Of a DNA stretch of 64,000 nt, positions 13,901-27,262 are shown piece after piece. The notes beneath the pieces were generated by a model, which saw only the letters and a program-made list of their open reading frames with translations, had not been told where the DNA came from and did no database searches. The stretch is from positions 434,001-498,000 of the forward strand of contig CAXKVF010000075.1 of NCBI GenBank assembly GCA_964057225.1, read 5' to 3'. Origin of the DNA: Auanema rhodensis (Eukaryota; Nematoda; Chromadorea; Rhabditida; Rhabditidae). The number at the start of each line of letters is the position of its first letter. Position 1 is the first letter of the stretch. A program made the position numbers and the translations under genes.

Positions 13901-14148
13901 GTCTAAAAACAAATTTTTATTGATATTGGTTCATGGTAACCATGACTTTGAAATTTACGTGAACTTTAATTTATGCTAATTAAATGTACACGTGATGTGC
14001 ACTTGGTATGTAACTCGCTTCACGTGAAAGATAAAGAGATGCGGTTTTCAAAATTAGATTCCCCATGTCCATATTAGTCTAAAAACAAATTTTTATTGAT
14101 ATTGGTGCATGGTAACCATGACTTTGAAATTTACGTGAACTTTAATTT
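10981..14148 (+). repeat. 18-unit block 1, opened by the 176C/79C marker
   Basis: The marker TTTAATTCAT is at 11149 and recurs at 14317 and 17485, each exactly 3,168 bp (18 units) apart. After the marker come several GGTGCATGG units in which site 61 alternates A/G, then a run of GCTTCATGG units and one ACAATTTTTT (117T) unit. The first 8 or so units match the following block closely. The later ones differ: GATTCACC units occur here and not in block 2. The equal spacing may therefore be partly coincidental. Confidence 0.7.
11509..12388 (+). repeat. Dimeric (352-bp) substructure: site 61 alternates G/A, tract 1
   Basis: Consecutive units read AGATGAAG, AGATAAAG, AGATGAAG, AGATAAAG, AGATGAAG at site 61, with all five otherwise close to the GGTGCATGG subtype until the last one (GCTTCATGG). 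A strict alternation over five units points to amplification of a two-unit, 352-bp module rather than independent mutation. A shorter version is seen at 1301-1828 (G, A, G). Confidence 0.85.
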
Positions 14149-17100
14149 ATGCTAATTAAATGTACACGTGATGTGCACTTGGTATGTAACTCGCTTCACG
14201 TGAAAGATAAAGAGATGCGGTTTTCAAAATTAGATTCCCCATGTCCATATTAGTCTAAAAACAAATTTTTATTGATATTGGTTCATGGTAACCATGACTT
14301 TGAAATTTACGTGAACTTTAATTCATGCTAATTAAATGTACACGTGATGTGCACTTGGTATGTAACTCGCTTCACGTGAAAGATAAAGAGATGCGGTTTT
14401 CACAATTAGATTCCCCATGTCCATATTAGTCTAAAAACAAATTTTTATTGATATTGGTGCATGGTAACCATGACTTTGAAATTTACGTGAACTTTAATTT
14501 ATGCTAATTAAATGTACACGTGATGTGCACTTGGTATGTAACTCGCTTCACGTGAAAGATAAAGAGATGCGGTTTTCAAAATTAGATTCCCCATGTCCAT
14601 ATTAGTCTAAAAACAAATTTTTATTGATATTGGTGCATGGTAACCATGACTTTGAAATTTACGTGAACTTTAATTTATGCTAATTAAATGTACACGTGAT
14701 GTGCACTTGGTATGTAACTCGCTTCACGTGAAAGATGAAGAGATGCGGTTTTCAAAATTAGATTCCCCATGTCCATATTAGTCTAAAAACAAATTTTTAT
14801 TGATATTGGTGCATGGTAACCATGACTTTGAAATTTACGTGAACTTTAATTTATGCTAATTAAATGTACACGTGATGTGCACTTGGTATGTAACTCGCTT
14901 CACGTGAAAGATAAAGAGATGCGGTTTTCAAAATTAGATTCCCCATGTCCATATTAGTCTAAAAACAAATTTTTATTGATATTGGTGCATGGTAACCATG
15001 ACTTTGAAATTTACGTGAACTTTAATTTATGCTAATTAAATGTACACGTGATGTGCACTTGGTATGTAACTCGCTTCACTTGAAAGATGAAGAGATGCGG
15101 TTTTCAAAATTAGATTCCCCATGTCCATATTAGTCTAAAAACAAATTTTTATTGATATTGGTGCATGGTAACCATGACTTTGAAATTTACGTGAACTTTA
15201 ATTTATGCTAATTAAATGTACACGTGATGTGCACTTGGTATGTAACTCGCTTCACGTGAAAGATAAAGAGATGCGGTTTTCAAAATTAGATTCCCCATGT
15301 CCATATTAGTCTAAAAACAAATTTTTATTGATATTGGTGCATGGTAACCATGACTTTGAAATTTACGTGAACTTTAATTTATGCTAATTAAATGTACACG
15401 TGATGTGCACTTGGTATGTAACTCGCTTCACGTGAAAGATGAAGAGATGCGGTTTTCAAAATTAGATTCCCCATGTCCATATTAGTCTAAAAACAAATTT
15501 TTATTGATATTGGTGCATGGTAACCATGACTTTGAAATTTACGTGAACTTTAATTTATGCTAATTAAATGTACACGTGATGTGCACTTGGTATGTAACTC
15601 GCTTCACGTGAAAGATAAAGAGATGCGGTTTTCAAAATTAGATTCCCCATGTCCATATTGGTCTAAAAACAAATTTTTATTGATATTGGTGCATGGTAAC
15701 CATGACTTTGAAATTTACGTGAACTTTAATTTATGCTAATTAAATGTACACGTGATGTGCACTTGGTATGTAACTCGCTTCACGTGAAAGATGAAGAGAT
15801 GCGGTTTTCAAAATTAGATTCCCCATGTCCATATTAGTCTAAAAACAAATTTTTATTGATATTGCTTCATGGTAACCATGACTTTGAAATTTACGTGAAC
15901 TTTAATTTATGCTAATTAAATGTACACGTGATGTGCACTTGGTATGTAACTCGCTTCACGTGAAAGATAAAGAGATGCGGTTTTCAAAATTAGATTCCCC
16001 ATGTCCATATTAGTCTAAAAACAAATTTTTATTGATATTGCTTCATGGTAACCATGACTTTGAAATTTACGTGAACTTTAATTTATGCTAATTAAATGTA
16101 CACGTGATGTGCACTTGGTATGTAACTCGCTTCACGTGAAAGATAAAGAGATGCGGTTTTCAAAATTAGATTCCCCATGTCCATATTAGTCTAAAAACAA
16201 TTTTTTATTGATATTGGTTCATGGTAACCATGACTTTGAAATTTACGTGAACTTTAATTTATGCTAATTAAATGTACACGTGATGTGCACTTGGTATGTA
16301 ACTCGCTTCACGTGAAAGATAAAGAGATGCGGTTTTCAAAATTAGATTCCCCATGTCCATATTAGTCTAAAAACAAATTTTTATTGATATTGCTTCATGG
16401 TAACCATGACTTTGAAATTTACGTGAACTTTAATTTATGCTAATTAAATGTACACGTGATGTGCACTTGGTATGTAACTCGCTTCACGTGAAAGATAAAG
16501 AGATGCGGTTTTCAAAATTAGATTCCCCATGTCCATACTAGTCTAAAAACAATTTTTTATTGATATTGGTTCATGGTAACCATGACTTTGAAATTTACGT
16601 GAACTTTAATTTATGCTAATTAAATGTACACGTGATGTGCACTTGGTATGTAACTCGCTTCACGTGAAAGATAAAGAGATGCGGTTTTCAAAATTAGATT
16701 CCCCATGTCCATACTAGTCTAAAAACAATTTTTTATTGATATTGGTTCATGGTAACCATGACTTTGAAATTTACGTGAACTTTAATTTATGCTAATTAAA
16801 TGTACACGTGATGTGCACTTGGTATGTAACTCGCTTCACGTGAAAGATAAAGAGATGCGGTTTTCAAAATTAGATTCCCCATGTCCATATTAGTCTAAAA
16901 ACAAATTTTTATTGATATTGGTGCATGGTAACCATGACTTTGAAATTTACGTGAACTTTAATTTATGCTAATTAAATGTACACGTGATGTGCACTTGGTA
17001 TGTAACTTGCTTCACGTGAAAGATAAAGAGATGCGGTTTTCAAAATTAGATTCCCCATGTCCATATTAGTCTAAAAACAAATTTTTATTGATATTGGTGC

Positions 17101-17316
17101 ATGGTAACCATGACTTTGAAATTTACGTGAACTTTAATTTATGCTAATTAAATGTACACGTGATGTGCACTTGGTATGTAACTCGCTTCACGTGAAAGAT
17201 AAAGAGATGCGGTTTTCAAAATTAGATTCCCCATGTCCATATTAGTCTAAAAACAAATTTTTATTGATATTGGTGCATGGTAACCATGACTTTGAAATTT
17301 ACGTGAACTTTAATTT
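14149..17316 (+). repeat. 18-unit block 2, opened by the 176C/79C marker
   Basis: This block starts like the preceding one: marker at 14317, then alternating site-61 A/G units. It has one more A/G pair than block 1 and ends in two CCATACTAG + ACAATTTTTT units at 16,461 and 16,637. The unit at 15557 has TTGGTCT where others have TTAGTCT, which removes the TAG at 103-105. The last part is also the left end of the large duplication described from about 16.1 kb. Confidence 0.7.
14677..15908 (+). repeat. Dimeric (352-bp) substructure: site 61 alternates G/A, tract 2
   Basis: Seven units alternate G, A, G, A, G, A, G at site 61, ending in a GCTTCATGG unit as in tract 1. This tract is one dimer longer than the one at 11509, which suggests gain or loss of whole 352-bp modules. 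A single private change (TTCACTTGAA in place of TTCACGTGAA) marks the third G unit, at 15,077. Confidence 0.85.
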
Positions 17317-20300
17317 ATGCTAATTAAATGTACACGTGATGTGCACTTGGTATGTAACTCGCTTCACGTGAAAGATAAAGAGATGCGGTTTTCAAAATTA
17401 GATTCCCCATGTCCATATTAGTCTAAAAACAAATTTTTATTGATATTGGTTCATGGTAACCATGACTTTGAAATTTACGTGAACTTTAATTCATGCTAAT
17501 TAAATGTACACGTGATGTGCACTTGGTATGTAACTCGCTTCACGTGAAAGATAAAGAGATGCGGTTTTCACAATTAGATTCCCCATGTCCATATTAGTCT
17601 AAAAACAAATTTTTATTGATATTGGTGCATGGTAACCATGACTTTGAAATTTACGTGAACTTTAATTTATGCTAATTAAATGTACACGTGATGTGCACTT
17701 GGTATGTAACTCGCTTCACGTGAAAGATAAAGAGATGCGGTTTTCAAAATTAGATTCCCCATGTCCATATTAGTCTAAAAACAAATTTTTATTGATATTG
17801 GTGCATTATAACCATGACTTTGAAATTTACGTGAACTTTAATTTATGCTAATTAAATGTACACGTGATGTGCACTTGGTATGTAACTCGCTTCACGTGAA
17901 AGATGAAGAGATGCGGTTTTCAAAATTAGATTCCCCATGTCCATATTAGTCTAAAAACAAATTTTTATTGATATTGGTGCATGGTAACCATGACTTTGAA
18001 ATTTACGTGAACTTTAATTTATGCTAATTAAATGTACACGTGATGTGCACTTGGTATGTAACTCGCTTCACGTGAAAGATAAAGAGATGCGGTTTTCAAA
18101 ATTAGATTCCCCATGTCCATATTAGTCTAAAAACAAATTTTTATTGATATTGGTGCATGGTAACCATGACTTTGAAATTTACGTGAACTTTAATTTATGC
18201 TAATTAAATGTACACGTGATGTGCACTTGGTATGTAACTCGCTTCACGTGAAAGATAAAGAGATGCGGTTTTCAAAATTAGATTCCCCATGTCCATATTA
18301 GTCTAAAAACAAATTTTTATTGATATTGCTTCATGGTAACCATGACTTTGAAATTTACGTGAATTTTAATTTATGCTAATTAAATGTACACGTGATGTGC
18401 ACTTGGTATGTAACTCGTTTCACGTGAAAGATAAAGAGATGCGGTTTTCAAAATTAGATTCCCCATGTCCATATTAGTCTAAAAACAATTTTTTATTGAT
18501 ATTGGTTCATGGTAACCATGACTTTGAAATTTACGTGAACTTTAATTTATGCTAATTAAATGTACACGTGATGTGCACTTGGTATGTAACTCGCTTCACG
18601 TGAAAGATAAAGAGATGCGGTTTTCAAAATTAGATTCCCCATGTCCATATTAGTCTAAAAACAAATTTTTATTGATATTGCTTCATGGTAACCATGACTT
18701 TGAAATTTACGTGAACTTTAATTTATGCTAATTAAATGTACACGTGATGTGCACTTGGTATGTAACTCGCTTCACGTGAAAGATGAAGAGATGCGGTTTT
18801 CAAAATTAGATTCCCCATGTCCATATTAGTCTAAAAACAAATTTTTATTGATATTGGTGCATGGTAACCATGACTTTGAAATTTACGTGAACTTTAATTT
18901 ATGCTAATTAAATGTACACGTGATGTGCACTTGGTATGTAACTCGCTTCACGTGAAAGATGAAGAGATGCGGTTTTCAAAATTAGATTCTTCATGTCCAT
19001 ATTAGTCTAAAAACAAATTTTAATTGATATTGGTTCATGGTAACCATGACTTTGAAATTTACGTGAACTTTAATTTATGCTAATTAAATGTACACGTGAT
19101 GTGCACTTGGTATGTAACTCGCTTCACGTGAAAGATGAAGAGATGCGGTTTTCAAAATTAGATTCCCCATGTCCATATTAGTCTAAAAACAAATTTTTAT
19201 TGATATTGGTGCATGGTAACCATGACTTTGAAATTTACGTGAACTTTAATTTATGCTAATTAAATGTACACGTGATGTGCACTTGGTATGTAACTCGCTT
19301 CACGTGAAAGATGAAGAGATGCGGTTTTCAAAATTAGATTCCCCATGTCCATATTAGTCTAAAAACAAATTTTTATTGATATTGGTGCATGGTAACCATG
19401 ACTTTGAAATTTACGTGAACTTTAATTTATGCTAATTAAATGTACACGTGATGTGCACTTGGTATGTAACTCGCTTCACGTGAAAGATAAAGAGATGCGG
19501 TTTTCAAAATTAGATTCCCCATGTCCATATTAGCCTAAAAACAAATTTTTATTGATATTGGTGCATGGTAACCATGACTTTGAAATTTACGTGAACTTTA
19601 ATTTATGCTAATTAAATGTACACGTGATGTGCACTTGGTATGTAACTCGCTTCACGTGAAAGATGAAGAGATGCGGTTTTCAAAATTAGATTCCCCATGT
19701 CCATATTAGTCTAAAAACAAATTTTTATTGATATTGGGGCATGGTAACCATGACTTTGAAATTTACGTGAACTTTAATTTATGCTAATTAAATGTACACG
19801 TGATGTGCACTTGGTATGTAACTCGCTTCACGTGAAAGATAAAGAGATGCGGTTTTCAAAATTAGATTCCCCATGTCCATATTAGTCTAAAAACAAATTT
19901 TTATTGATATTGGTGCATGGTAACCATGACTTTGAAATTTACGTGAACTTTAATTTATGCTAATTAAATGTACACGTGATGTGCACTTGGTATGTAACTC
20001 GCTTCACGTGAAAGATAAAGAGATGCGGTTTTCAAAATTAGATTCCCCATGTCCATATTAGTCTAAAAACAAATTTTTATTGATATTGGTTCATGGTAAC
20101 CATGACTTTGAAATTTACGTGAACTTTAATTTATGCTAATTAAATGTACACGTGATGTGCACTTGGTATGTAACTCGCTTCACGTGAAAGATAAAGAGAT
20201 GCGGTTTTCAAAATTAGATTCCCCATGTCCATATTAGTCTAAAAACAAATTTTTATTGATATTGCTTCATGGTAACCATGACTTTGAAATTTACGTGAAC

Positions 20301-22440
20301 TTTAATTTATGCTTATTAAATGTACACGTGATGTGCACTTGGTATGTAACTCGCTTCACGTGAAAGATAAAGAGATGCGGTTTTCAAAATTAGATTCCCA
20401 TGTCCATATTAGTCTAAAAACAAATTTTTATTGATATTGCTTCATGGTAACCATGACTTTGAAATTTACGTGAACTTTAATTTATGCTAATTAAATGTAC
20501 ACGTGATGTGCACTTGGTATGTAACTCGCTTCACGTGAAAGATAAAGAGATGCGGTTTTCAAAATTAGATTCCCCATGTCCATATTAGTCGAAAAACAAA
20601 TTTTAATTGATATTGGTTCATGGTAACCATGACTTTGAAATTTACGTGAACTTTAATTTATGCTAATTAAATGTACACGTGATGTGCACTTGGTATGTAA
20701 CTCGCTTCACGTGAAAGATAAAAAGATGCGGTTTTCAAAATTAGATTCCCCGTGTCCATATTAGTCGAAAAACAAATTTTTATTGATATTGCTTCATGGT
20801 AACCATGACTTTGAAATTTACGTGAACTTTAATTTATGCTAATTAAATGTACACGTGATGTGCACTTGGTATGTAACTCGCTTCACGTGAAAGATAAAGA
20901 GATGCGGTTTTCAAAATTAGATTCCCCATGTCCATATTAGTCTAAAAACAAATTTTAATTGATATTGGTTCATGGTAACCATGACTTTGAAATTTACGTG
21001 AACTTTAATTTATGCTATTTAAATGTACACGTGATGTGCACTTGGTATGTAACTCGCTTCACGTGAAAGATAAAGAGATGCGGTTTTCAAAATTAGATTC
21101 CCCATGTCCATATTAGTCTAAAAACAAATTTTTATTGATATTGGTGCATGGTAACCATGACTTTGAAATTTACGTGAACTTTAAATTATGCTAATTAATT
21201 GTACACGTGATGTGCACTTGGTATGTAACTCGCTTCACGTGAAAGATAAAGAGATGCGGTTTTCAAAATTAGATTCCCCATGTCCATATTAGTCTAAAAA
21301 CAAATTTTTATTGATATTGCTTCATGGTAACCATGACTTTGAAATTTACGTGAACTTTAATTTATGCTAATTAAATGTACACGTGATGTGCACTTGGTAT
21401 GTAACTCGCTTCACGTGAAAGATAAAGAGATGCGGTTTTCAAAATTAGATTCCCCATGTCCATATTAGTCTAAAAACAATATTTAATTGATATTGGTTCA
21501 TGGTAACCATGACTTTGAAATTTACGTGAACTTTAATTTATGCTAATTAAATGTACACGTGATGTGCACTTGGTATGTAACTCGCTTCACGTGAAAGATA
21601 AAGAGATGCGGTTTTCAAAATTAGATTCCCCATGTCCATATTAGTCTAAAAACAAATTTTTATTGATATTGGTGCATGGTAACCATGACTTTGAAATTTA
21701 CGTGAACTTTAAATTATGCTAATTAAATGTACACGTGATGTGCACTTGGTATGTAACTCGCTTCACGTGAAAGATAAAGAGATGCGGTATTCAAAATTAG
21801 ATTCCCCATGTCCATATTAGTCTAAAAACAAATTTTTATTGATATTGGTTCATGGTAACCATGACTTTGAAATTTACGTGAACTTTAATTTATGCTAATT
21901 AAATGTACACGTGATGTGCACTTGGTATGTAACTCGCTTCACGTGAAAGATAAAGAGATGCGGTTTTCAAAATTAGATTCCCCATGTCCATATTAGTCTA
22001 AAAACAAATTTTTATTGATATTGGTGCATGGTAACCATGACTTTGAAATTTACGTGAACTTTAATTTATGCTAATTAAATGTACACGTGATGTGCACTTG
22101 GTATGTAACTCGCTTCACGTGAAAGATAAAGAGATGCGGTTTTCAAAATTAGATTTCCCATGTCCATATTAGTCTAAAAACAAATTTTTATTGATATTGG
22201 TTTATGGTAACCATGACTTTGAAATTTACGTGAACTTTAATTTATGCTAATTAAATGTACACGTGATGTGCACTTGGTATGTAACTCGCTTCACGTGAAA
22301 GATAAAGAGATGCGGTTTTCAAAATTAGATTCCCCATGTCCATATTAGTCTAACAACAAATTTTAATTGATATTGGTTCATGGTAACCATGACTTTGAAA
22401 TTTACGTGAACTTTAATTTATGCTAATTAAATGTACACGT
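16100..22440 (+). repeat. Large tandem duplication, copy 1 (about 6.3 kb, 36 units)
   Basis: Rare variants here recur in the same order in the next 6.7 kb: two CCATACTAG units, TAACTTGC at about 17,003, the marker at 17485, GTGCATTATA at 17801, GAATTTTAAT at 18361, GATTCTTC at 18985, ATTGGGGC at 19733, TGCTTATT at about 20,311, a 1-bp deletion at about 20,398, GTCGAAAAAC, TATGCTATTT at 21011, ACAATATTTAATTG at about 21,477, GCGGTATTC at about 21,784, TTTATGG at 22201, and TAACAACAAA at 22351. The edges are placed by loss of match and are uncertain by about 100 bp. Confidence 0.93.
20397..20399 (+). other. 1-bp deletion in GATTCCCC (unit of 175 bp), duplication copy 1
   Basis: The sequence reads GATTCCCATG where other units read GATTCCCCATG, and the unit anchor shifts phase by 1 bp from here on. 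The unit also carries TGCTTATT. The same deletion with the same neighbour variant is at 27260, so it predates the large duplication. Confidence 0.95.
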
Positions 22441-23999
22441 GATGTGCACTTGGTATGTAACTCGCTTCACGTGAAAGATAAAGAGATGCGGTTTTCAAAA
22501 TTAGATTCCCCATGTCCATATTAGTCTAAAAACAATTTTTTATTGATATTGGTTCATGGTAACCATGACTTTGAAATTTACGTGAACTTTAATTTATGCT
22601 AATTAAATGTACACGTGATGTGCACTTGGTATGTAACTCGCTTCACGTGAAAGATAAAGAGATGCGGTTTTCAAAATTAGATTCCCCATGTCCATATTAG
22701 TCTAAAAACAAATTTTTATTGATATTGCTTCATGGTAACCATGACTTTGAAATTTACGTGAACTTTAATTTATGCTAATTAAATGTACACGTGATGTGCA
22801 CTTGGTATGTAACTCGCTTCACGTGAAAGATAAAGAGATGCGGTTTTCAAAATTAGATTCCCCATGTCCATACTAGTCTAAAAACAATTTTTTATTGATA
22901 TTGGTTCATGGTAACCATGACTTTGAAATTTACGTGAACTTTAATTTATGCTAATTAAATGTACACGTGATGTGCACTTGGTATGTAACTCGCTTCACGT
23001 GAAAGATAAAGAGATGCGGTTTTCAAAATTAGATTCCCCATGTCCATACTAGTCTAAAAACAATTTTTTATTGATATTGGTTCATGGTAACCATGACTTT
23101 GAAATTTACGTGAACTTTAATTTATGCTAATTAAATGTACACGTGATGTGCACTTGGTATGTAACTCGCTTCACGTGAAAGATAAAGAGATGCGGTTTTC
23201 AAAATTAGATTCCCCATGTCCATATTAGTCTAAAAACAAATTTTTATTGATATTGGTGCATGGTAACCATGACTTTGAAATTTACGTGAACTTTAATTTA
23301 TGCTAATTAAATGTACACGTGATGTGCACTTGGTATGTAACTTGCTTCACGTGAAAGATAAAGAGATGCGGTTTTCAAAATTAGATTCCCCATGTCCATA
23401 TTAGTCTAAAAACAAATTTTTATTGATATTGGTGCATGGTAACCATGACTTTGAAATTTACGTGAACTTTAATTTATGCTAATTAAATGTACACGTGATG
23501 TGCACTTGGTATGTAACTCGCTTCACGTGAAAGATAAAGAGATGCGGTTTTCAAAATTAGATTCCCCATGTCCATATTAGTCTAAAAACAAATTTTTATT
23601 GATATTGGTGCATGGTAACCATGACTTTGAAATTTACGTGAACTTTAATTTATGCTAATTAAATGTACACGTGATGTGCACTTGGTATGTAACTCGCTTC
23701 ACGTGAAAGATAAAGAGATGCGGTTTTCAAAATTAGATTCCCCATGTCCATATTAGTCTAAAAACAAATTTTTATTGATATTGGTTCATGGTAACCATGA
23801 CTTTGAAATTTACGTGAACTTTAATTCATGCTAATTAAATGTACACGTGATGTGCACTTGGTATGTAACTCGCTTCACGTGAAAGATAAAGAGATGCGGT
23901 TTTCACAATTAGATTCCCCATGTCCATATTAGTCTAAAAACAAATTTTTATTGATATTGGTGCATGGTAACCATGACTTTGAAATTTACGTGAACTTTA

Positions 24000-24703
24000 A
24001 TTTATGCTAATTAAATGTACACGTGATGTGCACTTGGTATGTAACTCGCTTCACGTGAAAGATAAAGAGATGCGGTTTTCAAAATTAGATTCACCATGTC
24101 CATATTAGTCTAAAAACAAATTTTTATTGATATTGGTTCATGGTAACCATGACTTTGAAATTTACGTGAACTTTAATTTATGCTAATTAAATGTACACGT
24201 GATGTGCACTTGGTATGTAACTCGCTTCACGTGAAAGATAAAGAGATGCGGTTTTCAAAATTAGATTCCCCATGTCCATATTAGTCTAAAAACAAATTTT
24301 TATTGATATTGCTTCATGGTAACCATGACTTTGAAATTTACGTGAACTTTAATTTATGCTAATTAAATGTACACGTGATGTGCACTTGGTATGTAACTCG
24401 CTTCACGTGAAAGATAAAGAGATGCGGTTTTCAAAATTAGATTCACCATGTCCATATTAGTCTAAAAACAAATTTTTATTGATATTGGTTCATGGTAACC
24501 ATGACTTTGAAATTTACGTGAACTTTAATTTATGCTAATTAAATGTACACGTGATGTGCACTTGGTATGTAACTCGCTTCACGTGAAAGATAAAGAGATG
24601 CGGTTTTCAAAATTAGATTCCCCATGTCCATATTAGTCTAAAAACAAATTTTTATTGATATTGGTGCATGGTAACCATGACTTTGAAATTTACGTGAACT
24701 TTA
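24000..24703 (+). repeat. Four-unit insertion within duplication copy 2 (704 bp)
   Basis: In copy 1 the marker (17485) and GTGCATTATA (17801) are 316 bp apart. In copy 2 they are 1,020 bp apart, a difference of exactly four units. The extra units include GATTCACC near 24,090 and near 24,442, separated by a GCTTCATGG unit. This order resembles the units at 10,101-10,630. Either this block was inserted into copy 2 or it was lost from copy 1. The edges can slide within the repeat. Confidence 0.75.
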
Positions 24704-27259
24704 ATTTATGCTAATTAAATGTACACGTGATGTGCACTTGGTATGTAACTCGCTTCACGTGAAAGATAAAGAGATGCGGTTTTCAAAATTAGATTCCCCA
24801 TGTCCATATTAGTCTAAAAACAAATTTTTATTGATATTGGTGCATTATAACCATGACTTTGAAATTTACGTGAACTTTAATTTATGCTAATTAAATGTAC
24901 ACGTGATGTGCACTTGGTATGTAACTCGCTTCACGTGAAAGATGAAGAGATGCGGTTTTCAAAATTAGATTCCCCATGTCCATATTAGTCTAAAAACAAA
25001 TTTTTATTGATATTGGTGCATGGTAACCATGACTTTGAAATTTACGTGAACTTTAATTTATGCTAATTAAATGTACACGTGATGTGCACTTGGTATGTAA
25101 CTCGCTTCACGTGAAAGATAAAGAGATGCGGTTTTCAAAATTAGATTCCCCATGTCCATATTAGTCTAAAAACAAATTTTTATTGATATTGGTGCATGGT
25201 AACCATGACTTTGAAATTTACGTGAACTTTAATTTATGCTAATTAAATGTACACGTGATGTGCACTTGGTATGTAACTCGCTTCACGTGAAAGATAAAGA
25301 GATGCGGTTTTCAAAATTAGATTCCCCATGTCCATATCAGTCTAAAAACAAATTTTTATTGATATTGCTTCATGGTAACCATGACTTTGAAATTTACGTG
25401 AATTTTAATTTATGCTAATTAAATGTACACGTGATGTGCACTTGGTATGTAACTCGCTTCACGTGAAAGATAAAGAGATGCGGTTTTCAAAATTAGATTC
25501 CCCATGTCCATATTAGTCTAAAAACAATTTTTTATTGATATTGGTTCATGGTAACCATGACTTTGAAATTTACGTGAACTTTAATTTATGCTAATTAAAT
25601 GTACACGTGATGTGCACTTGGTATGTAACTCGCTTCACGTGAAAGATAAAGAGATGCGGTTTTCAAAATTAGATTCCCCATGTCCATATTAGTCTAAAAA
25701 CAAATTTTTATTGATATTGCTTCATGGTAACCATGACTTTGAAATTTACGTGAACTTTAATTTATGCTAATTAAATGTACACGTGATGTGCACTTGGTAT
25801 GTAACTCGCTTCACGTGAAAGATAAAGAGATGCGGTTTTCAAAATTAGATTCCCCATGTCCATATTAGTCTAAAAACAAACTTTTATTGATATTGCTTCA
25901 TGGTAACCATGACTTTGAAATTTACGTGAACTTTAATTTATGCTAATTAAATGTACACGTGATGTGCACTTGGTATGTAACTCGCTTCACGTGAAAGATA
26001 AAGAGATGCGGTTTTCAAAATTAGATTCTTCATGTCCATATTAGTCTAAAAACAAATTTTAATTGATATTGGTTCATGGTAACCATGACTTTGAAATTTA
26101 CGTGAACTTTAATTTATGCTAATTAAATGTACACGTGATGTGCACTTGGTATGTAACTCGCTTCACGTGAAAGATGAAGAGATGCGGTTTTCAAAATTAG
26201 ATTCCCCATGTCCATATTAGTCTAAAAACAAATTTTTATTGATATTGGTGCATGGTAACCATGACTTTGAAATTTACGTGAACTTTAATTTATGCTAATT
26301 AAATGTACACGTGATGTGCACTTGGTATGTAACTCGCTTCACGTGAAAGATAAAGAGATGCGGTTTTCAAAATTAGATTCCCCATGTCCATATTAGTCTA
26401 AAAACAAATTTTTATTGATATTGGTGCATGGTAACCATGACTTTGAAATTTACGTGAACTTTAATTTATGCTAATTAAATGTACACGTGATGTGCACTTG
26501 GTATGTAACTCGCTTCACGTGAAAGATGAAGAGATGCGGTTTTCAAAATTAGATTCCCCATGTCCATATTAGTCTAAAAACAAATTTTTATTGATATTGG
26601 GGCATGGTAACCATGACTTTGAAATTTACGTGAACTTTAATTTATGCTAATTAAATGTACACGTGATGTGCACTTGGTATGTAACTCGCTTCACGTGAAA
26701 GATAAAGAGATGCGGTTTTCAAAATTAGATTCCCCATGTCCATATTAGTCTAAAAACAAATTTTTATTGATATTGGTGCATGGTAACCATGACTTTGAAA
26801 TTTACGTGAACTTTAATTTATGCTAATTAAATGTACACGTGATGTGCACTTGGTATGTAACTCGCTTCACGTGAAAGATAAAGAGATGCGGTTTTCAAAA
26901 TTAGATTCCCCATGTCCATATTAGTCTAAAAACAAATTTTTATTGATATTGGTTCATGGTAACCATGACTTTGAAATTTACGTGAACTTTAATTTATGCT
27001 AATTAAATGTACACGTGATGTGCACTTGGTATGTAACTCGCTTCACGTGAAAGATAAAGAGATGCGGTTTTCAAAATTAGATTCCCCATGTCCATATTAG
27101 TCTAAAAACAAATTTTTATTGATATTGCTTCATGGTAACCATGACTTTGAAATTTACGTGAACTTTAATTTATGCTTATTAAATGTACACGTGATGTGCA
27201 CTTGGTATGTAACTCGCTTCACGTGAAAGATAAAGAGATGCGGTTTTCAAAATTAGATT

Positions 27260-27262
27260 CCC
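27260..27262 (+). other. 1-bp deletion in GATTCCCC, duplication copy 2
   Basis: This is identical to the deletion at 20397 and lies 6,863 bp downstream. Together with the preceding TGCTTATT variant it is a secure identity-by-descent marker for the two copies. Confidence 0.95.
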
